Shown one piece after another: positions 18,024 to 26,875 of a DNA stretch of 64,000 nucleotides. This stretch comes from Spartobacteria bacterium. Its GTDB lineage: Bacteria > Verrucomicrobiota > Verrucomicrobiia > Chthoniobacterales > UBA6821. The translations under genes were made by a program, and so were the position numbers. Location of the stretch: NCBI GenBank assembly GCA_947471565.1, contig CANIVT010000004.1, forward strand, positions 62,001 through 126,000, given 5' to 3'. Position 1 is the stretch's first letter. The number at the start of each line of letters is the position of its first letter. The notes below the pieces were generated by a model that saw only the letters and a program-made list of their open reading frames with translations, did no database searches and had not been told where the DNA came from.

Positions 18024-18824
18024 ATGAAGATCCGCCTCCTTGTGGCCTACGACGGCACGGCCTTTCGCGGCTGGCAGAGCCAGCGCGGCGGTGAGACCGT
18101 CCAGGATCGTCTCGAGGCCGCTGTGGCCGGCATCGTCGGGGAGCGGGTCGTGCTGCACGGCTCGGGCCGGACGGATGCGGGAGTCCATGCGCTCGGCCAG
18201 ACCGTGCATTTCGAGCTGAAGTCAGATCAGGCGGGGCGTCTTGGCCGGATGAGTGAGGCGGGACGCTGGGGTGCGGCGCTGAACGCGGCCCTGCCTCCCG
18301 AACTCCGTGTCCTGAGGGCGACCCGTGCCGCCGCAGGTTTTCATGCGCGGTTTTCGGCGACGGGAAAAATCTACCGCTACGAACTCTGGCATGCCCCGGT
18401 CCTACCACCTCACCTGTACCGGCGCGCCTGGCATCTCCATGGGGAACTCGACCGGCGGCTTCTGCGGGAATTGGTGGCGCTCGTTCAGGGACGGCATGAC
18501 TTTCGCGGATTCTGCGCCGACTCGGGATCGCTCCCGGAGAGCACGGTCCGGACGATCCGCCGCGCCGTGTTCCGGGAACGAGGGCCGGTCCTTTCGATCA
18601 CCTTCGAAGGTGACGGCTTCCTCTACCGGATGGTCCGCATGCTGGTCGGCGGGATGGTGCGTGTCGCGCAGGGGAAGGAAGACCGCCCTGTTTTTGCGCG
18701 GCGCCTCGCTTCAGGAAAACCGTGGCCCACACCTGCGATGGCGCCCGCCGAGGGTCTCTATCTGGTCCGCGCGCTTTATGGAAAGAAGGTGGGCGCACGC
18801 GGTGTTGGGTCGACGGCCGCTTGA
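18024..18824 (+). CDS. truA: tRNA pseudouridine(38-40) synthase TruA
   Basis: TruA isomerises uridines 38-40 in the anticodon arm of tRNAs. The 266-residue protein has the N-terminal YDGTAFRGWQ, the catalytic GSGRTDAGVHALGQ with its aspartate, and C-terminal segments LYRMVRMLVGGMV and GLYLV. The ATG at 18024 was chosen; a GTG two codons upstream is an alternative. It probably forms an operon with ruvX. Confidence 0.94.
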   Translation: MKIRLLVAYDGTAFRGWQSQRGGETVQDRLEAAVAGIVGERVVLHGSGRTDAGVHALGQTVHFELKSDQAGRLGRMSEAGRWGAALNAALPPELRVLRATRAAAGFHARFSATGKIYRYELWHAPVLPPHLYRRAWHLHGELDRRLLRELVALVQGRHDFRGFCADSGSLPESTVRTIRRAVFRERGPVLSITFEGDGFLYRMVRMLVGGMVRVAQGKEDRPVFARRLASGKPWPTPAMAPAEGLYLVRALYGKKVGARGVGSTAA

Positions 18825-18854
18825 TCCCAGACTCGCGGCTGGTAGCCTCACGAA

Positions 18855-19913
18855 GTGATCTGTTGCCGCCTTCCATTGCTCCTGTTCCTCTGCATGGCGG
18901 GAACCGGCACGATCCGGGCCGAGCTGACCGAGGCGCAGAAAAAAGAAATTATCCGCAAGCAGCACGCAGGAGGCTCCTCCCACTCTTCGGGCAAAAAGAA
19001 AAGCGCTTCAGGCAAAGCCTCGGGATCCTCGGGCAAGAAAAAATCCTCCTCCGTTTCCTCGGGAGGGAAGCATTCCAGCGGGACGAAGAAGAAAAAACAT
19101 GCCGGCTCATCGTCTGGCCATCACGGCAATACCACTACACCCAGTCACCCTAACGCGACTCCGCGACCTTCACCTGATCATCAGGCTGCATCAGCGTCCG
19201 CTCCGATGGCGTCCCCGATCCCCCCGTCACCGAATCCTGCTGCGCCAGCCGCCGCTCTTCCGTTGCCCCATGGCGCCGAACCCTCCGCGCCGATTACGAT
19301 CGAGAAATCGGGCGTCGAACCGGATCGGGGTCTCGAGCCAGTTCCGGTTCAGGAGCCGTCGCACGAAGGATTCTGGAGCAGGGTCTTTGGGTCCCACAAA
19401 ACATACACCTATCTCACCTCCTCGGTGCGCTCCGCGATCGACCGAGCGCCCGTGAAAAGGGGTCGCTGGAAATACATCGTGGTCCATAACAGTGGCACCC
19501 GCGAGGGGAACGCCCGCGTCTTCGATATCTATCATCGGCGCGTTCGGCACATGGAGAACGGGCTCGCCTATCATTTCGTGATCGGGGATGGGCATGGTTC
19601 CGGAGACGGCCAGATCGAGATCGGCCCCCGATGGACGCGCCAGATCAACGGAGGCCATGTGGCGAGCGACTACCTCAACGACATCGCGCTCGGCATCTGC
19701 CTCGTGGGCGACTTCAACCGCGATTCCCCGACCAAGGCTCAGGTCGCCGCGATGGAGGAACTGGTCGCCTACCTCCGCAACCGTGTTGGCCGCTCGCAAG
19801 GTCGCCAGGCCATCGTCCACGCGCACAAGGAGATCAACCCCCGCCCCACCGATTGTCCCGGAGACCGCTTCCCCTACGGCTGGCTCCATGCCAAGTTCGG
19901 CAACGCCCACTGA
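18855..19913 (+). CDS. Secreted N-acetylmuramoyl-L-alanine amidase (amidase_2 / PGRP fold)
   Basis: A 352-residue exported protein. A GTG start (18855) opens a signal peptide (LPLLLFLCMAGTGTIRA). A 130-residue low-complexity linker follows, first Ser/Gly/Lys-rich and then Pro/Ala-rich. The C-terminal 160 residues form an amidase_2 domain with the zinc ligands in YIVVHNSGT and VHAHKEINPRPTDCPG. It should cleave the bond between muramic acid and the stem peptide, for wall recycling or remodelling. The long basic linker probably binds anionic envelope polymers. The SMR gene follows after 19 bases. Confidence 0.85.
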   Translation: MICCRLPLLLFLCMAGTGTIRAELTEAQKKEIIRKQHAGGSSHSSGKKKSASGKASGSSGKKKSSSVSSGGKHSSGTKKKKHAGSSSGHHGNTTTPSHPNATPRPSPDHQAASASAPMASPIPPSPNPAAPAAALPLPHGAEPSAPITIEKSGVEPDRGLEPVPVQEPSHEGFWSRVFGSHKTYTYLTSSVRSAIDRAPVKRGRWKYIVVHNSGTREGNARVFDIYHRRVRHMENGLAYHFVIGDGHGSGDGQIEIGPRWTRQINGGHVASDYLNDIALGICLVGDFNRDSPTKAQVAAMEELVAYLRNRVGRSQGRQAIVHAHKEINPRPTDCPGDRFPYGWLHAKFGNAH

Positions 19914-19932
19914 CACTCTCCTGACTACCTCC

Positions 19933-20265
19933 ATGAAAACGTATCTCCTGCTTTTTCTGGCCATCGTCGCCGAGGTGGTCGCCACCTCCGCGCTGAAGGC
20001 CGCGGAGAATTTCACCCGACCGATTCCTTCCCTGCTCGTCGTGGGAGGATACGGGGTGGCCTTCACCTGCCTCTCGATGACGCTTAAGACACTCCCCCTC
20101 GGTGTGGCCTATGCGATCTGGTCGGGGGTCGGCACGGCGCTCGTGGCCATCGTCGGCTGGTTCGTCTACAAGCAGCAGCTCGACCTGCCCGCCATCGTGG
20201 GCATCTCGCTCATCATCATCGGAACCATCGTGCTCAACCTCTTCTCCAAGGTCGCCGCGCATTGA
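19933..20265 (+). CDS. Small multidrug resistance (SMR) family transporter
   Basis: A 110-residue four-helix membrane protein of the EmrE/SugE family. The essential membrane-embedded glutamate is present in AIVAEVVATSALKAAENFT, and the GVAYAIWSGVGTALVAIVGW motif of helix 3 is intact. It should exchange protons for cationic hydrophobic compounds or guanidinium. An upstream frame extension is shadow of the amidase gene; the ATG at 19933 yields the normal length. Confidence 0.93.
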   Translation: MKTYLLLFLAIVAEVVATSALKAAENFTRPIPSLLVVGGYGVAFTCLSMTLKTLPLGVAYAIWSGVGTALVAIVGWFVYKQQLDLPAIVGISLIIIGTIVLNLFSKVAAH

Positions 20266-20295
20266 TCCGGAGAAGAAGGCGGATAGTAATCCGGG

Positions 20296-20322
20296 CTCGC
20301 GCGGAGGCGCGGAGGCGCAGAG
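20296..20322 (+). repeat. GCGCGGAG-type purine/GC repeat
   Basis: Three near-identical nonamer-like units (GCGCGGAG, GCGCGGAG, GCGCAGAG) lie in the gap after the SMR gene. This cgcggaggcgcagag motif is a low-complexity intergenic element; no function can be inferred. Confidence 0.55.
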
Positions 20323-20385
20323 AATGTTCAGGGATAAAAGTTCCCTCCCCCCCTTTTACCATATCTCTCTCTGTGAATTTTCCCT

Positions 20386-20416
20386 CCTTCAGCCTTTAGC
20401 CATCAGCCTATCCACC
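20386..20416 (+). repeat. Pyrimidine-rich heptamer repeat before the TIGR01777 gene
   Basis: Units such as TTCAGCC, TTTAGCC, ATCAGCC and TATCCACC run up to eight bases before the start codon. They belong to the same loose family as the repeat blocks at 13821, 30745 and 58761. Confidence 0.55.
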
Positions 20417-20423
20417 TTTTCTC

Positions 20424-21302
20424 ATGAATATCGGCATCACCGGCGGGACAGGATTCATCGGCCACGCGGTCCGGCGTGCACTCCAGGAGCAGGGAGACTC
20501 GACGGTGCTCTTCAGCCGCCGCGAGGGTGCGGGACGGAGGCCTTTTTCACGCACGCAGCCCCTCGATGTCTCAGGCTGTGACGGGCTCGTCCATCTTGCG
20601 GGGGAATCGATCCTCGGTCTCTGGACCCGCGAGAAGCGCCGCAGGATTCTCGACAGTCGCGTCGAGGGAACCCGCCGTCTCGTGGAGGGAATCGCCGCCG
20701 CCCCGGTGAGGCCCCGCGTGCTCGTAAGCGCCTCGGCGATCGGATACTATGGAGACACGGGGGATCGCGTGGTCGACGAGACCTCGCCGGCTGGAACAGG
20801 TTTCCTAGCCGAGGTCGCGCAGGCTTGGGAAGCGGAGGCCGTGAAGGCCGAGGAATTCGGCGTCCGGGTCGTCCGACTCCGCATCGGCTTCGTCCTGGGC
20901 CGCGACGGCGGGGCGATGAGCCTGATCAGGCCGGTCTTCCGACTGGGCCTTGGCGGCAGACTTGGCTCGGGCAGGCAATGGATGTCGTGCATTGAGATTG
21001 CCGATCTGGCCGCGATGGTGACGACCTGCCTGCATGATGACTCTTTTTTCGGGCCAGTGAATGCCGTGATGCCCGAGCCGGTCACCAATGAGGAGTTTAC
21101 CCGCGCTATCGCCCGCTCCGCCCATCGCCCCGCGCCCTTCCCTGCTCCAGCTTTTGCCCTCCGTCTAGGCCTCGGCGACCTATCTCATCTCCTACTCGAT
21201 AGCCAGCGAGTGGTGCCAGAGCGATTGAGGCAGGAGGGATTCCACTATCGGTTCCCAACCATTGATTCCTCCATGAAAGAGGTTTTCCGGTCCAGTGGAT
21301 GA
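20424..21302 (+). CDS. TIGR01777 family NAD-dependent epimerase/dehydratase-like protein
   Basis: A 292-residue extended SDR protein (YfcH/SulA-like TIGR01777 family). It has the Rossmann motif GITGGTGFIGHAV, the segment DGLVHLAGESI, and the conserved SASAIGYYGDTGDRVVDE around the active-site tyrosine. A C-terminal DUF1731-type tail ends the protein. Its physiological substrate is unknown even in model bacteria. Confidence 0.88.
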   Translation: MNIGITGGTGFIGHAVRRALQEQGDSTVLFSRREGAGRRPFSRTQPLDVSGCDGLVHLAGESILGLWTREKRRRILDSRVEGTRRLVEGIAAAPVRPRVLVSASAIGYYGDTGDRVVDETSPAGTGFLAEVAQAWEAEAVKAEEFGVRVVRLRIGFVLGRDGGAMSLIRPVFRLGLGGRLGSGRQWMSCIEIADLAAMVTTCLHDDSFFGPVNAVMPEPVTNEEFTRAIARSAHRPAPFPAPAFALRLGLGDLSHLLLDSQRVVPERLRQEGFHYRFPTIDSSMKEVFRSSG

Positions 21303-21372
21303 ACTTGTCTGTCGTGAGCAAAAAGCCGACTCTTCCTTGCATCCATGACCCTCTGGGGTAGAGTTCAAGCTT

Positions 21373-22380
21373 ATGTCCGATAAGCCTGTCTCCACGAGCA
21401 ACAAGATTGTTCTCCAGCTTGTAGTCTGGATTCCTCTGCTGGCCACCGTTTTTGCCATTTACAGCCTCTGGGGCCGTTTCATCACTCCCGTCGATCTGAC
21501 TCTGCTGGTGGTCGGCTACACTCTTTGCGCCCTCGGCATCACGATCGGTTATCATAGGATGCTGACCCACAAGGGGTTTGAGGCTCCGGATTGTATTCGT
21601 GGGTTCTTCCTGATCTGTGGCTCGATGGCCTTTCAGGGGCCTGCCCTGAATTGGGCGGCCACCCATATCCAGCACCATGCCAACTCGGACGACGAGGAGG
21701 ATCCGCACAGCCCCCTCAAGAGCTTCTTCCATGCCCATGTCGGCTGGATTCTGGATGATTTCAGCCCCGATGTGCAGCGCTACGCCGGCCCCCTCCTCAA
21801 GGACAAGCTGGTGGTCTTTGTCAGCAAGACCTTCCTGGTCTGGGCCCTTCTGAGCCTCCTGATCCCTTTCCTCGTTGGGTATGCCTTCGGTGGCCTGACC
21901 GGCGGGTTGTATGGATTCATCTGGGGTGGCCTCGTCCGGATGTTTCTCAACCACCATGTCACCTGGGCGGTGAACTCGGTCTGCCACACCTATGGTGGCC
22001 GCGAATTCGTCACGACCGACCAGAGCCGGAATAATTTCCTCGTCGGACTCCTCGCCATGGGCGAAGGCTGGCACAACAACCACCACGCCTTCCCCCGCTC
22101 CGCCAATCACGGGATGCACTGGTGGCAGATCGATCCCTCGGCCTACATCATCGCCACTCTCGAGAAACTCGGCCTGGTCAAGAAGGTCGTGCGCATTGCT
22201 CCCGAGCGTCTTGCCGTCCGCAGGATTCAGGCGGATGTGGCTGAGGAGCGCGATGTCCTTCCCGGACTGCACATCCCGATTCCCGGAGTGGTCATGGAGC
22301 ATGGTACGGCCGTAGCCGCCGCCGCGACCACGATGGCCGAGGTGGTGACCAAGGCCTCCGTCCACCAGCCCCCGCTCTAA
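21373..22380 (+). CDS. Acyl-CoA/acyl-lipid delta-9-type fatty acid desaturase
   Basis: A 335-residue membrane di-iron desaturase that introduces a double bond in acyl chains. The three histidine boxes are present: HRMLTH, HIQHH and HNNHH. The four-helix arrangement matches bacterial stearoyl-CoA-type desaturases. The C-terminal 50 residues after the last box are an Ala/Val/Thr-rich extension without recognised motif. Probable role: membrane fluidity. Confidence 0.9.
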   Translation: MSDKPVSTSNKIVLQLVVWIPLLATVFAIYSLWGRFITPVDLTLLVVGYTLCALGITIGYHRMLTHKGFEAPDCIRGFFLICGSMAFQGPALNWAATHIQHHANSDDEEDPHSPLKSFFHAHVGWILDDFSPDVQRYAGPLLKDKLVVFVSKTFLVWALLSLLIPFLVGYAFGGLTGGLYGFIWGGLVRMFLNHHVTWAVNSVCHTYGGREFVTTDQSRNNFLVGLLAMGEGWHNNHHAFPRSANHGMHWWQIDPSAYIIATLEKLGLVKKVVRIAPERLAVRRIQADVAEERDVLPGLHIPIPGVVMEHGTAVAAAATTMAEVVTKASVHQPPL

Positions 22381-22385
22381 AAAAC

Positions 22386-22405
22386 GGCGGGGATTTCCCC
22401 CCGCC
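22386..22405. terminator. GC hairpin after the desaturase gene
   Basis: A seven-base GC stem (GGCGGGG/CCCCGCC) with a six-base loop lies six bases after the desaturase stop. The plus strand has no U-tract after it, while the minus strand would read a run of T, so any termination activity on the plus strand is doubtful. Confidence 0.35.
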
Positions 22406-22422
22406 TCTCCGCGCCGGATTCC

Positions 22423-23217
22423 ATGGGCCGTTACGCCGAGATCTATGGCCTGATGTTCCGCAACTCGCTCATCCGCGAGATGAGCTTCCAGCTGAATTTC
22501 GTCCTCTGGATGCTGGTGGAGGTGCTTTGGTTCCTCGGACAGATCGTCTTTATCGAGGTGGTCTTTGCCTATGTCGGGTCAATCGGCGGCTGGTCGAAAT
22601 GGGAGGTGGTCCTGCTGATCGGCACGCATCAGCTCATCGGTCAGCTCTTCCAGGCTTTCTTCTACATGAATCTCGCCAATCTCCCGGAGCTGGTCCGCAC
22701 GGGGAGGATGGATTTCATGCTGCTCCTGCCGGTCGACTCCCAGTTCATCGTCTCACTGAAGCAGTTCGGCATGGATAATGTGGTCAATGCGCTGGTCGGC
22801 GCAGGCTTTGTCCTCTTCGCCCTCTGGAAACTGTCCGTGGTACCGACGGCCGGCCAGATCCTTCTGTACGCTGTCGCCGTCTGCTGCGGCATCCTGATTC
22901 ATTATGCGGTGATGCTGGCCTTCGCCGCGTCGAGCTTCTGGATGGTCCGCTCCCAGGGACTCATCTACGGCTATTACAGCCTCTTCAACATCGGGCGTTA
23001 CCCCGACACGATCTATCGGGGAGCCTTCAAGCTCGTCTTCAGCTGGATGATCCCGGTGATCATCGTGGCCAGCATTCCGGCGCGTTTCCTCATTCATGCC
23101 GCCGAGAATCCCCTACCGACGCTCCTGCATCTCCTGACGGCAACCATCCTGATGGTCGGGGGCACTCGGCTTCTTTGGAACGCGGCCCTGAGGCACTACT
23201 CCAGCGCGAGCTCGTGA
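22423..23217 (+). CDS. ABC-2 family transporter permease
   Basis: A 264-residue protein with six predicted membrane helices, matching the ABC-2 family permease type that works with a separate ATPase. The internal segment NLPELVRTGRMDFMLLLPVDSQF is typical of this family. No ATPase or second permease is adjacent, so the transporter is incomplete here. The substrate is unknown; homologues are associated with drug or polysaccharide export. Confidence 0.75.
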   Translation: MGRYAEIYGLMFRNSLIREMSFQLNFVLWMLVEVLWFLGQIVFIEVVFAYVGSIGGWSKWEVVLLIGTHQLIGQLFQAFFYMNLANLPELVRTGRMDFMLLLPVDSQFIVSLKQFGMDNVVNALVGAGFVLFALWKLSVVPTAGQILLYAVAVCCGILIHYAVMLAFAASSFWMVRSQGLIYGYYSLFNIGRYPDTIYRGAFKLVFSWMIPVIIVASIPARFLIHAAENPLPTLLHLLTATILMVGGTRLLWNAALRHYSSASS

Positions 23218-23236
23218 TGGCAGGCGGTCATCAAGG

Positions 23237-23267
23237 CTGTTAGACTAAAGTCTGTTAGGCTATTAGG
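23237..23267 (+). repeat. CTGTTAG/CTATTAG octamer repeats
   Basis: CTGTTAG at 23237, CTGTTAG at 23252 and CTATTAGG at 23260 lie in the gap between the ABC-2 permease and the glycosyltransferase, the same motif as at 13821 and 37541. Confidence 0.6.
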
Positions 23268-23289
23268 TAGAAACCATCCGCTTCCCAGA

Positions 23290-24948
23290 ATGACCACCCA
23301 CGCCGTCCTCCACCGCCGCTCGCTGATCATCGGGTGGGTCGCCCTGCTGATGGCCCTGATCGTCTATTGCACGGGACTAGGCAGTGATCATCTGGCGACC
23401 AATGGGGACGAGCTGCTCTATGCCCAGATCGCCAAGCTTACGGCGGCCTCCGGGGATCTGCTCCCGTTGATCTCGCCCGTGGAGCGGCATGGAAATACCA
23501 AGCCCCCGATGCTGTTCTGGCAGGGGATCTTTTCCACCGGGTGGGGTGAGCATTGGAAGCTCGCCCTGCTCCGGGCTCCGAATGTCCTCTACACGCTGCT
23601 GACCGCAGGACTGCTGGTCCTGATCGGGCGCGTCCGGCTAGGGAACACCATGCTGGGAGTGCAGGCTGCCTTGCTTTTCCTCTGTTTCTTCAGCACCTAC
23701 CGCTATGGCCGCGTGTTTCTCACGAGTGCGCCCGAGACTTTCTGGCTCTTCCTGCCGCTGGCCCTCCTGCTCCTGCATCGGGAACCGCGACTTCCCTCGG
23801 GTGCGCTCTGGCCATGGATGTGGGGAGGCATGATCGGGATCGGCCTGCTCTACAAATCCTTCGCCCTGCTGGTGCCCGTCATCGTGACGATGGGCGTCTG
23901 GCAATTGCGGGCTCGTGGGTGGAAGATCCGACCCTTCCTGACCGGTGATCTCTGGCGACTGATCCTGGTTGCCGTGGCCGCACTCCTGATTTTCGGTGCG
24001 TGGTTCTGGCTCGATCCCGAGCCGATGAAGGTGCTCCGGGATTTTGTCCTGCGAGAGAATGCCGGGAAGTTCGATACAGGAGGCGGGAATTATCTCCTGA
24101 ACCTGATCTGGGGGCAGTCGAGCCTCTGGCGGATCGTGGTGTCCTATCCCCTTAATGCGGGTCTTCTGGCTCCGGCCGTTGTGGCGCTCGCCGTCGATGC
24201 ATGGCGCCGGCGGCATCATCTTGGCGCGCTCGAGGTTTTCCTTTGGATCTGGATGATCGTGCTGGCGATCTTCTTCTGCCTGCCCAACCAACGTGACGAG
24301 CGCTACCTCCTGCCGGCCATGCCCGCCCTGGCCCTGCTGCTCGCCGTGCGACTCGGGCATCTCCCCCGTTGGGTGGTGCTCATCACGCCGGTGGCTTCCG
24401 GGATGATCATCATGGGGCTGACAGCCTTGGCCGTGATCCTCGGGTATCACGCCGGAGCCGGGCGCCTTTATCCGTTCTGGACGCTGCTTGTTCCGGTCAC
24501 CGGGATCCTTCTCGTTGTGGAGGCCTTGGTTCGACCCCACTATTCACGTCCCCTCCTGCCAGCCGCCGTGATGCTGGTCTACTTCTGCTATGCGGTCTTC
24601 CTGTTTCCGCTCGACAGGGGGCCCGGGCTCTTCCGGGGCGAGGGTGTGGAATCGGTCGCCGGTAACGAGGTCTGGGTACCGGCCAACTTCAATGCGCGAG
24701 AGGAGAGCTACGCCTTCCTGCTGCCGGGTGCTGTCGTCAGGCCTTATGATCACAGGGGTCATCCGCCCGCCGATGTTTCCTTTGCCGTGATCAGCACCCG
24801 CCTGAATCAGCCGGCGCCCGAGGGGGTGATCCTAGCTCGTCGGCTCAACATGATCGATCGCTTCGATGCGGCGGAGACACGCGACATCCTGCTCGGGAAT
24901 GTCACGCGGAACCTGTTCCGCTGGGACTGGCTCGTTCAGCAGAACTGA
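23290..24948 (+). CDS. Glycosyltransferase family 39-like (ArnT/PMT fold) membrane protein
   Basis: A 552-residue protein with about 11-12 transmembrane helices and the GT-C signature near the N-terminus: NGDELLYAQIAKLTAASGDLL contains the acidic catalytic residue in the first periplasmic loop, and the next loop reads ERHGNTKPPMLFWQ. Such enzymes transfer a sugar from a polyprenyl-phosphate donor to lipid A, protein or another acceptor in the periplasm. The acceptor cannot be assigned. It is preceded by an octamer repeat, not by a partner gene. Confidence 0.8.
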   Translation: MTTHAVLHRRSLIIGWVALLMALIVYCTGLGSDHLATNGDELLYAQIAKLTAASGDLLPLISPVERHGNTKPPMLFWQGIFSTGWGEHWKLALLRAPNVLYTLLTAGLLVLIGRVRLGNTMLGVQAALLFLCFFSTYRYGRVFLTSAPETFWLFLPLALLLLHREPRLPSGALWPWMWGGMIGIGLLYKSFALLVPVIVTMGVWQLRARGWKIRPFLTGDLWRLILVAVAALLIFGAWFWLDPEPMKVLRDFVLRENAGKFDTGGGNYLLNLIWGQSSLWRIVVSYPLNAGLLAPAVVALAVDAWRRRHHLGALEVFLWIWMIVLAIFFCLPNQRDERYLLPAMPALALLLAVRLGHLPRWVVLITPVASGMIIMGLTALAVILGYHAGAGRLYPFWTLLVPVTGILLVVEALVRPHYSRPLLPAAVMLVYFCYAVFLFPLDRGPGLFRGEGVESVAGNEVWVPANFNAREESYAFLLPGAVVRPYDHRGHPPADVSFAVISTRLNQPAPEGVILARRLNMIDRFDAAETRDILLGNVTRNLFRWDWLVQQN

Positions 24949-24985
24949 GAGCCCCCTTGCAGGAGATCGCGAATAGGGGCGGAGA

Positions 24986-25891
24986 TCAGGCCACCGGCTC
25001 CGTCGTCAGCGCGATTGTGACGCTGCTTCCTTGGAGCTTCTGCTCGATATCGCGCCGGATGGCGTCGATCGCCTGCTGGATCTCGGACACCTTTTTCTCC
25101 GGATCGAACTCGAGGAAGATCTCCACATAGACCTGTGCCCCTGAGCGGCGGGAGCGGATTCCGTGAAGCTCCTCGTAGTCGTGGAAGTGACGGGCCAACT
25201 CCGCAAGGATGACGATCTGACGCTCCTCCTCGAGGGTGCGATCGAGCAGGTCGTAGAGGGAGCTGGAGAAGATGCCAAGCGTGGCCGAGAGGATCGAGAG
25301 CGCGATCACCATGGAGGCGGCGGGATCGATGTATTCCGCCCAGCCGAAGTGTGACAGGGCCATGCTCAGACCGAGGGAGAGCAGGATGAAGGCGTTCCCG
25401 ATGAAGCGCGTCAGGAAGAGCTTCGTCTGCGAATCCATGAGCGGCGAGGGGGCCGATTTGGAAAGCCGGCGGTTCTTGAGCCAGAGGCTGCCGTTGATGC
25501 CCAGGTAGATGACCTGGGATCCGATACTGATCCAGAGACCGATTCCCTGAATGTGCCCGGGTACGATGATCGAGTGCACGGAATTGGCCGTGATGATCAG
25601 GAAGGAGAGGAGCATCACGAGCCCCACGAAGAGGCTGGAGATGTTCTCGAGCTTCCCAAGTCCGTACTCGAACTTCTTGCCGCCGCCGCGGTTGACCCTG
25701 CGGATGGCCACCCAGGAGAGGGTGATCGCAATCAACTCGATCGTGGTCTTGAGGAAATCGGCTAGAAGAACGCCCGAATTTGCCAGCAGGAAGGCCGTCG
25801 TTGTCAGAAGGACGTCGAGCAGGCCAGCGAAGAACAGGCCGCGCAGTGCTTTCTCGCGGGAGAGTCCGTCCCCGCCGATCGCCGTGGTCAT
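24986..25891 (-). CDS. Cation diffusion facilitator family protein with atypical metal site
   Basis: A 301-residue CDF-fold protein: six membrane helices and a C-terminal ferredoxin-like cytoplasmic domain (about 210-295). The family frame S-x-x-LLAD in helix 2 and the segment FEYGLGKLENISSL are clear. Aligning by eye, the helix-2 HxxxD ligands read K and E (LLADFLKTTIE) and the helix-5 pair reads R and N (RFIGN), so the canonical transport-site ligands appear replaced. It may move another ion, or act without transport. Its start overlaps the STAS gene stop by ATGA. The family call is solid; Zn or Cd transport should not be assumed. Confidence 0.75.
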   Translation of the reverse strand: MTTAIGGDGLSREKALRGLFFAGLLDVLLTTTAFLLANSGVLLADFLKTTIELIAITLSWVAIRRVNRGGGKKFEYGLGKLENISSLFVGLVMLLSFLIITANSVHSIIVPGHIQGIGLWISIGSQVIYLGINGSLWLKNRRLSKSAPSPLMDSQTKLFLTRFIGNAFILLSLGLSMALSHFGWAEYIDPAASMVIALSILSATLGIFSSSLYDLLDRTLEEERQIVILAELARHFHDYEELHGIRSRRSGAQVYVEIFLEFDPEKKVSEIQQAIDAIRRDIEQKLQGSSVTIALTTEPVA

Positions 25892-26256
25892 GCCTTGCGC
25901 TTGGACTGCTTGGCGCGGAGGAGCGCCTCCTCCAGCGAGGTGGCGATCTCGAGGAACTCCAGGAAATTGCTCACTTCGAACGTTTTGAGAATCTGGTCGC
26001 CGGGGGCGCAGAAGATCATGCGGGCGTTTCGCTTCTTGGTCTTCTTCATGAAGACAAGGATGAGCCTCAGACCGGCACTGCTGATGAAGACGAGGTCCTT
26101 GAGATTAACCACGAGCAAGTCGCCCTTCTCGATGATGTCGATGATCCGCTGCTCGGCTGATGGGGAAGTCACCGAATCGAGACGACCCGCCAGATGCAGG
26201 ATGTGGAGGCCGTCCTCTTCCTGATGGATGATATCGATAGTCGGTTCTTTGCTCAT
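25888..26256 (-). CDS. STAS-domain anti-sigma-factor antagonist-like protein
   Basis: A 122-residue single STAS domain like SpoIIAA/RsbV. The conserved phosphorylatable serine lies in VFISSAGLRLIL, preceded by the strand LLVVNLKDL. Proteins of this kind switch an anti-sigma factor or sulphate-transporter-like partner by serine phosphorylation. No anti-sigma kinase is adjacent. The ATG at 26256 was preferred to a TTG four codons upstream because it follows the preceding stop by five bases. It is co-transcribed with the CDF-like gene. Confidence 0.85.
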   Translation of the reverse strand: MSKEPTIDIIHQEEDGLHILHLAGRLDSVTSPSAEQRIIDIIEKGDLLVVNLKDLVFISSAGLRLILVFMKKTKKRNARMIFCAPGDQILKTFEVSNFLEFLEIATSLEEALLRAKQSKRKA

Positions 26257-26260
26257 GCGA

Positions 26261-26875
26261 TCAGTCAATCACCGCCGACGCCGAAGTCAACGGAGAGCAT
26301 CGGCGCAGCACAAGGATTGCCGACACGACAAGGGCGGCGGCACCATAGAACGGATCCACCAGCGTGTTCCAGAAATTGGTCGATTCCTGGATCCCGATCA
26401 CCCCTCCCGCAAAGGGCAGGAGCAGGACGATTCCGAAGCGATTGCCTCGGAACAGCAGAAGGGTGGCTGCCGCCGCGACAACCAGCGGGAGAACCGGATC
26501 CCAGCCCCAGGTGTAGGGATCGATCCCTGTCAGGCCCAGGCCCATGGGGTAGAGCACGAGGGCGGCAAATGCGCCGAAGATCCAGGCGGCGTTCCAGTCC
26601 TGCCGTCGGAACAACGGATGTCCTGCGAGCCGTGACGTGAGGGCGAGGAGAAGTAAAACGGTCAGCGTGATGCTTGGATTCGGTTCGAGGACGCGCAGCC
26701 AAGCCGCAATGGTCCATCCGCTGAACGGGATGACGAAAAGCACCAAGGCTGACAGCAGGATGGCGGCGATTTTCCGGCTGAGGTCCGGATGCGGATTTCT
26801 GCCGAGGAGCAGCAGCGCGAGTGCCGACCACGGGGCGATCGCGGCGTACAATTGATGGATCAAGAGATGATTCAT
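26261..26875 (-). CDS. Integral membrane protein, unknown function
   Basis: A 204-residue protein with six or seven hydrophobic helices and few charged residues apart from a cytoplasmic RRQDWN loop. No family recognised. It begins within the stop of the sialidase-like gene (ATGA) and ends five bases before the STAS start, so it belongs firmly to this operon. It may anchor or feed the secreted hydrolase. Confidence 0.65.
   Translation of the reverse strand: MNHLLIHQLYAAIAPWSALALLLLGRNPHPDLSRKIAAILLSALVLFVIPFSGWTIAAWLRVLEPNPSITLTVLLLLALTSRLAGHPLFRRQDWNAAWIFGAFAALVLYPMGLGLTGIDPYTWGWDPVLPLVVAAAATLLLFRGNRFGIVLLLPFAGGVIGIQESTNFWNTLVDPFYGAAALVVSAILVLRRCSPLTSASAVID

Noticed and set aside
18964-19110. 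Ser/Gly/Lys repeats in the amidase gene as a possible separate basic DNA-binding protein
   Set aside because: They are in frame with a signal peptide and the amidase domain, so they are a linker in one exported protein.
21337-21372. Promoter (TTGCAT-N16-TAGAGT) that would make the desaturase transcript leaderless
   Set aside because: The -10 match is weak and leaderless initiation cannot be shown from one sequence.
21106-22365. Long minus-strand frame (419 codons) opposite the desaturase
   Set aside because: Antisense of a clear desaturase gene. Length is explained by high GC content, and composition is not protein-like.
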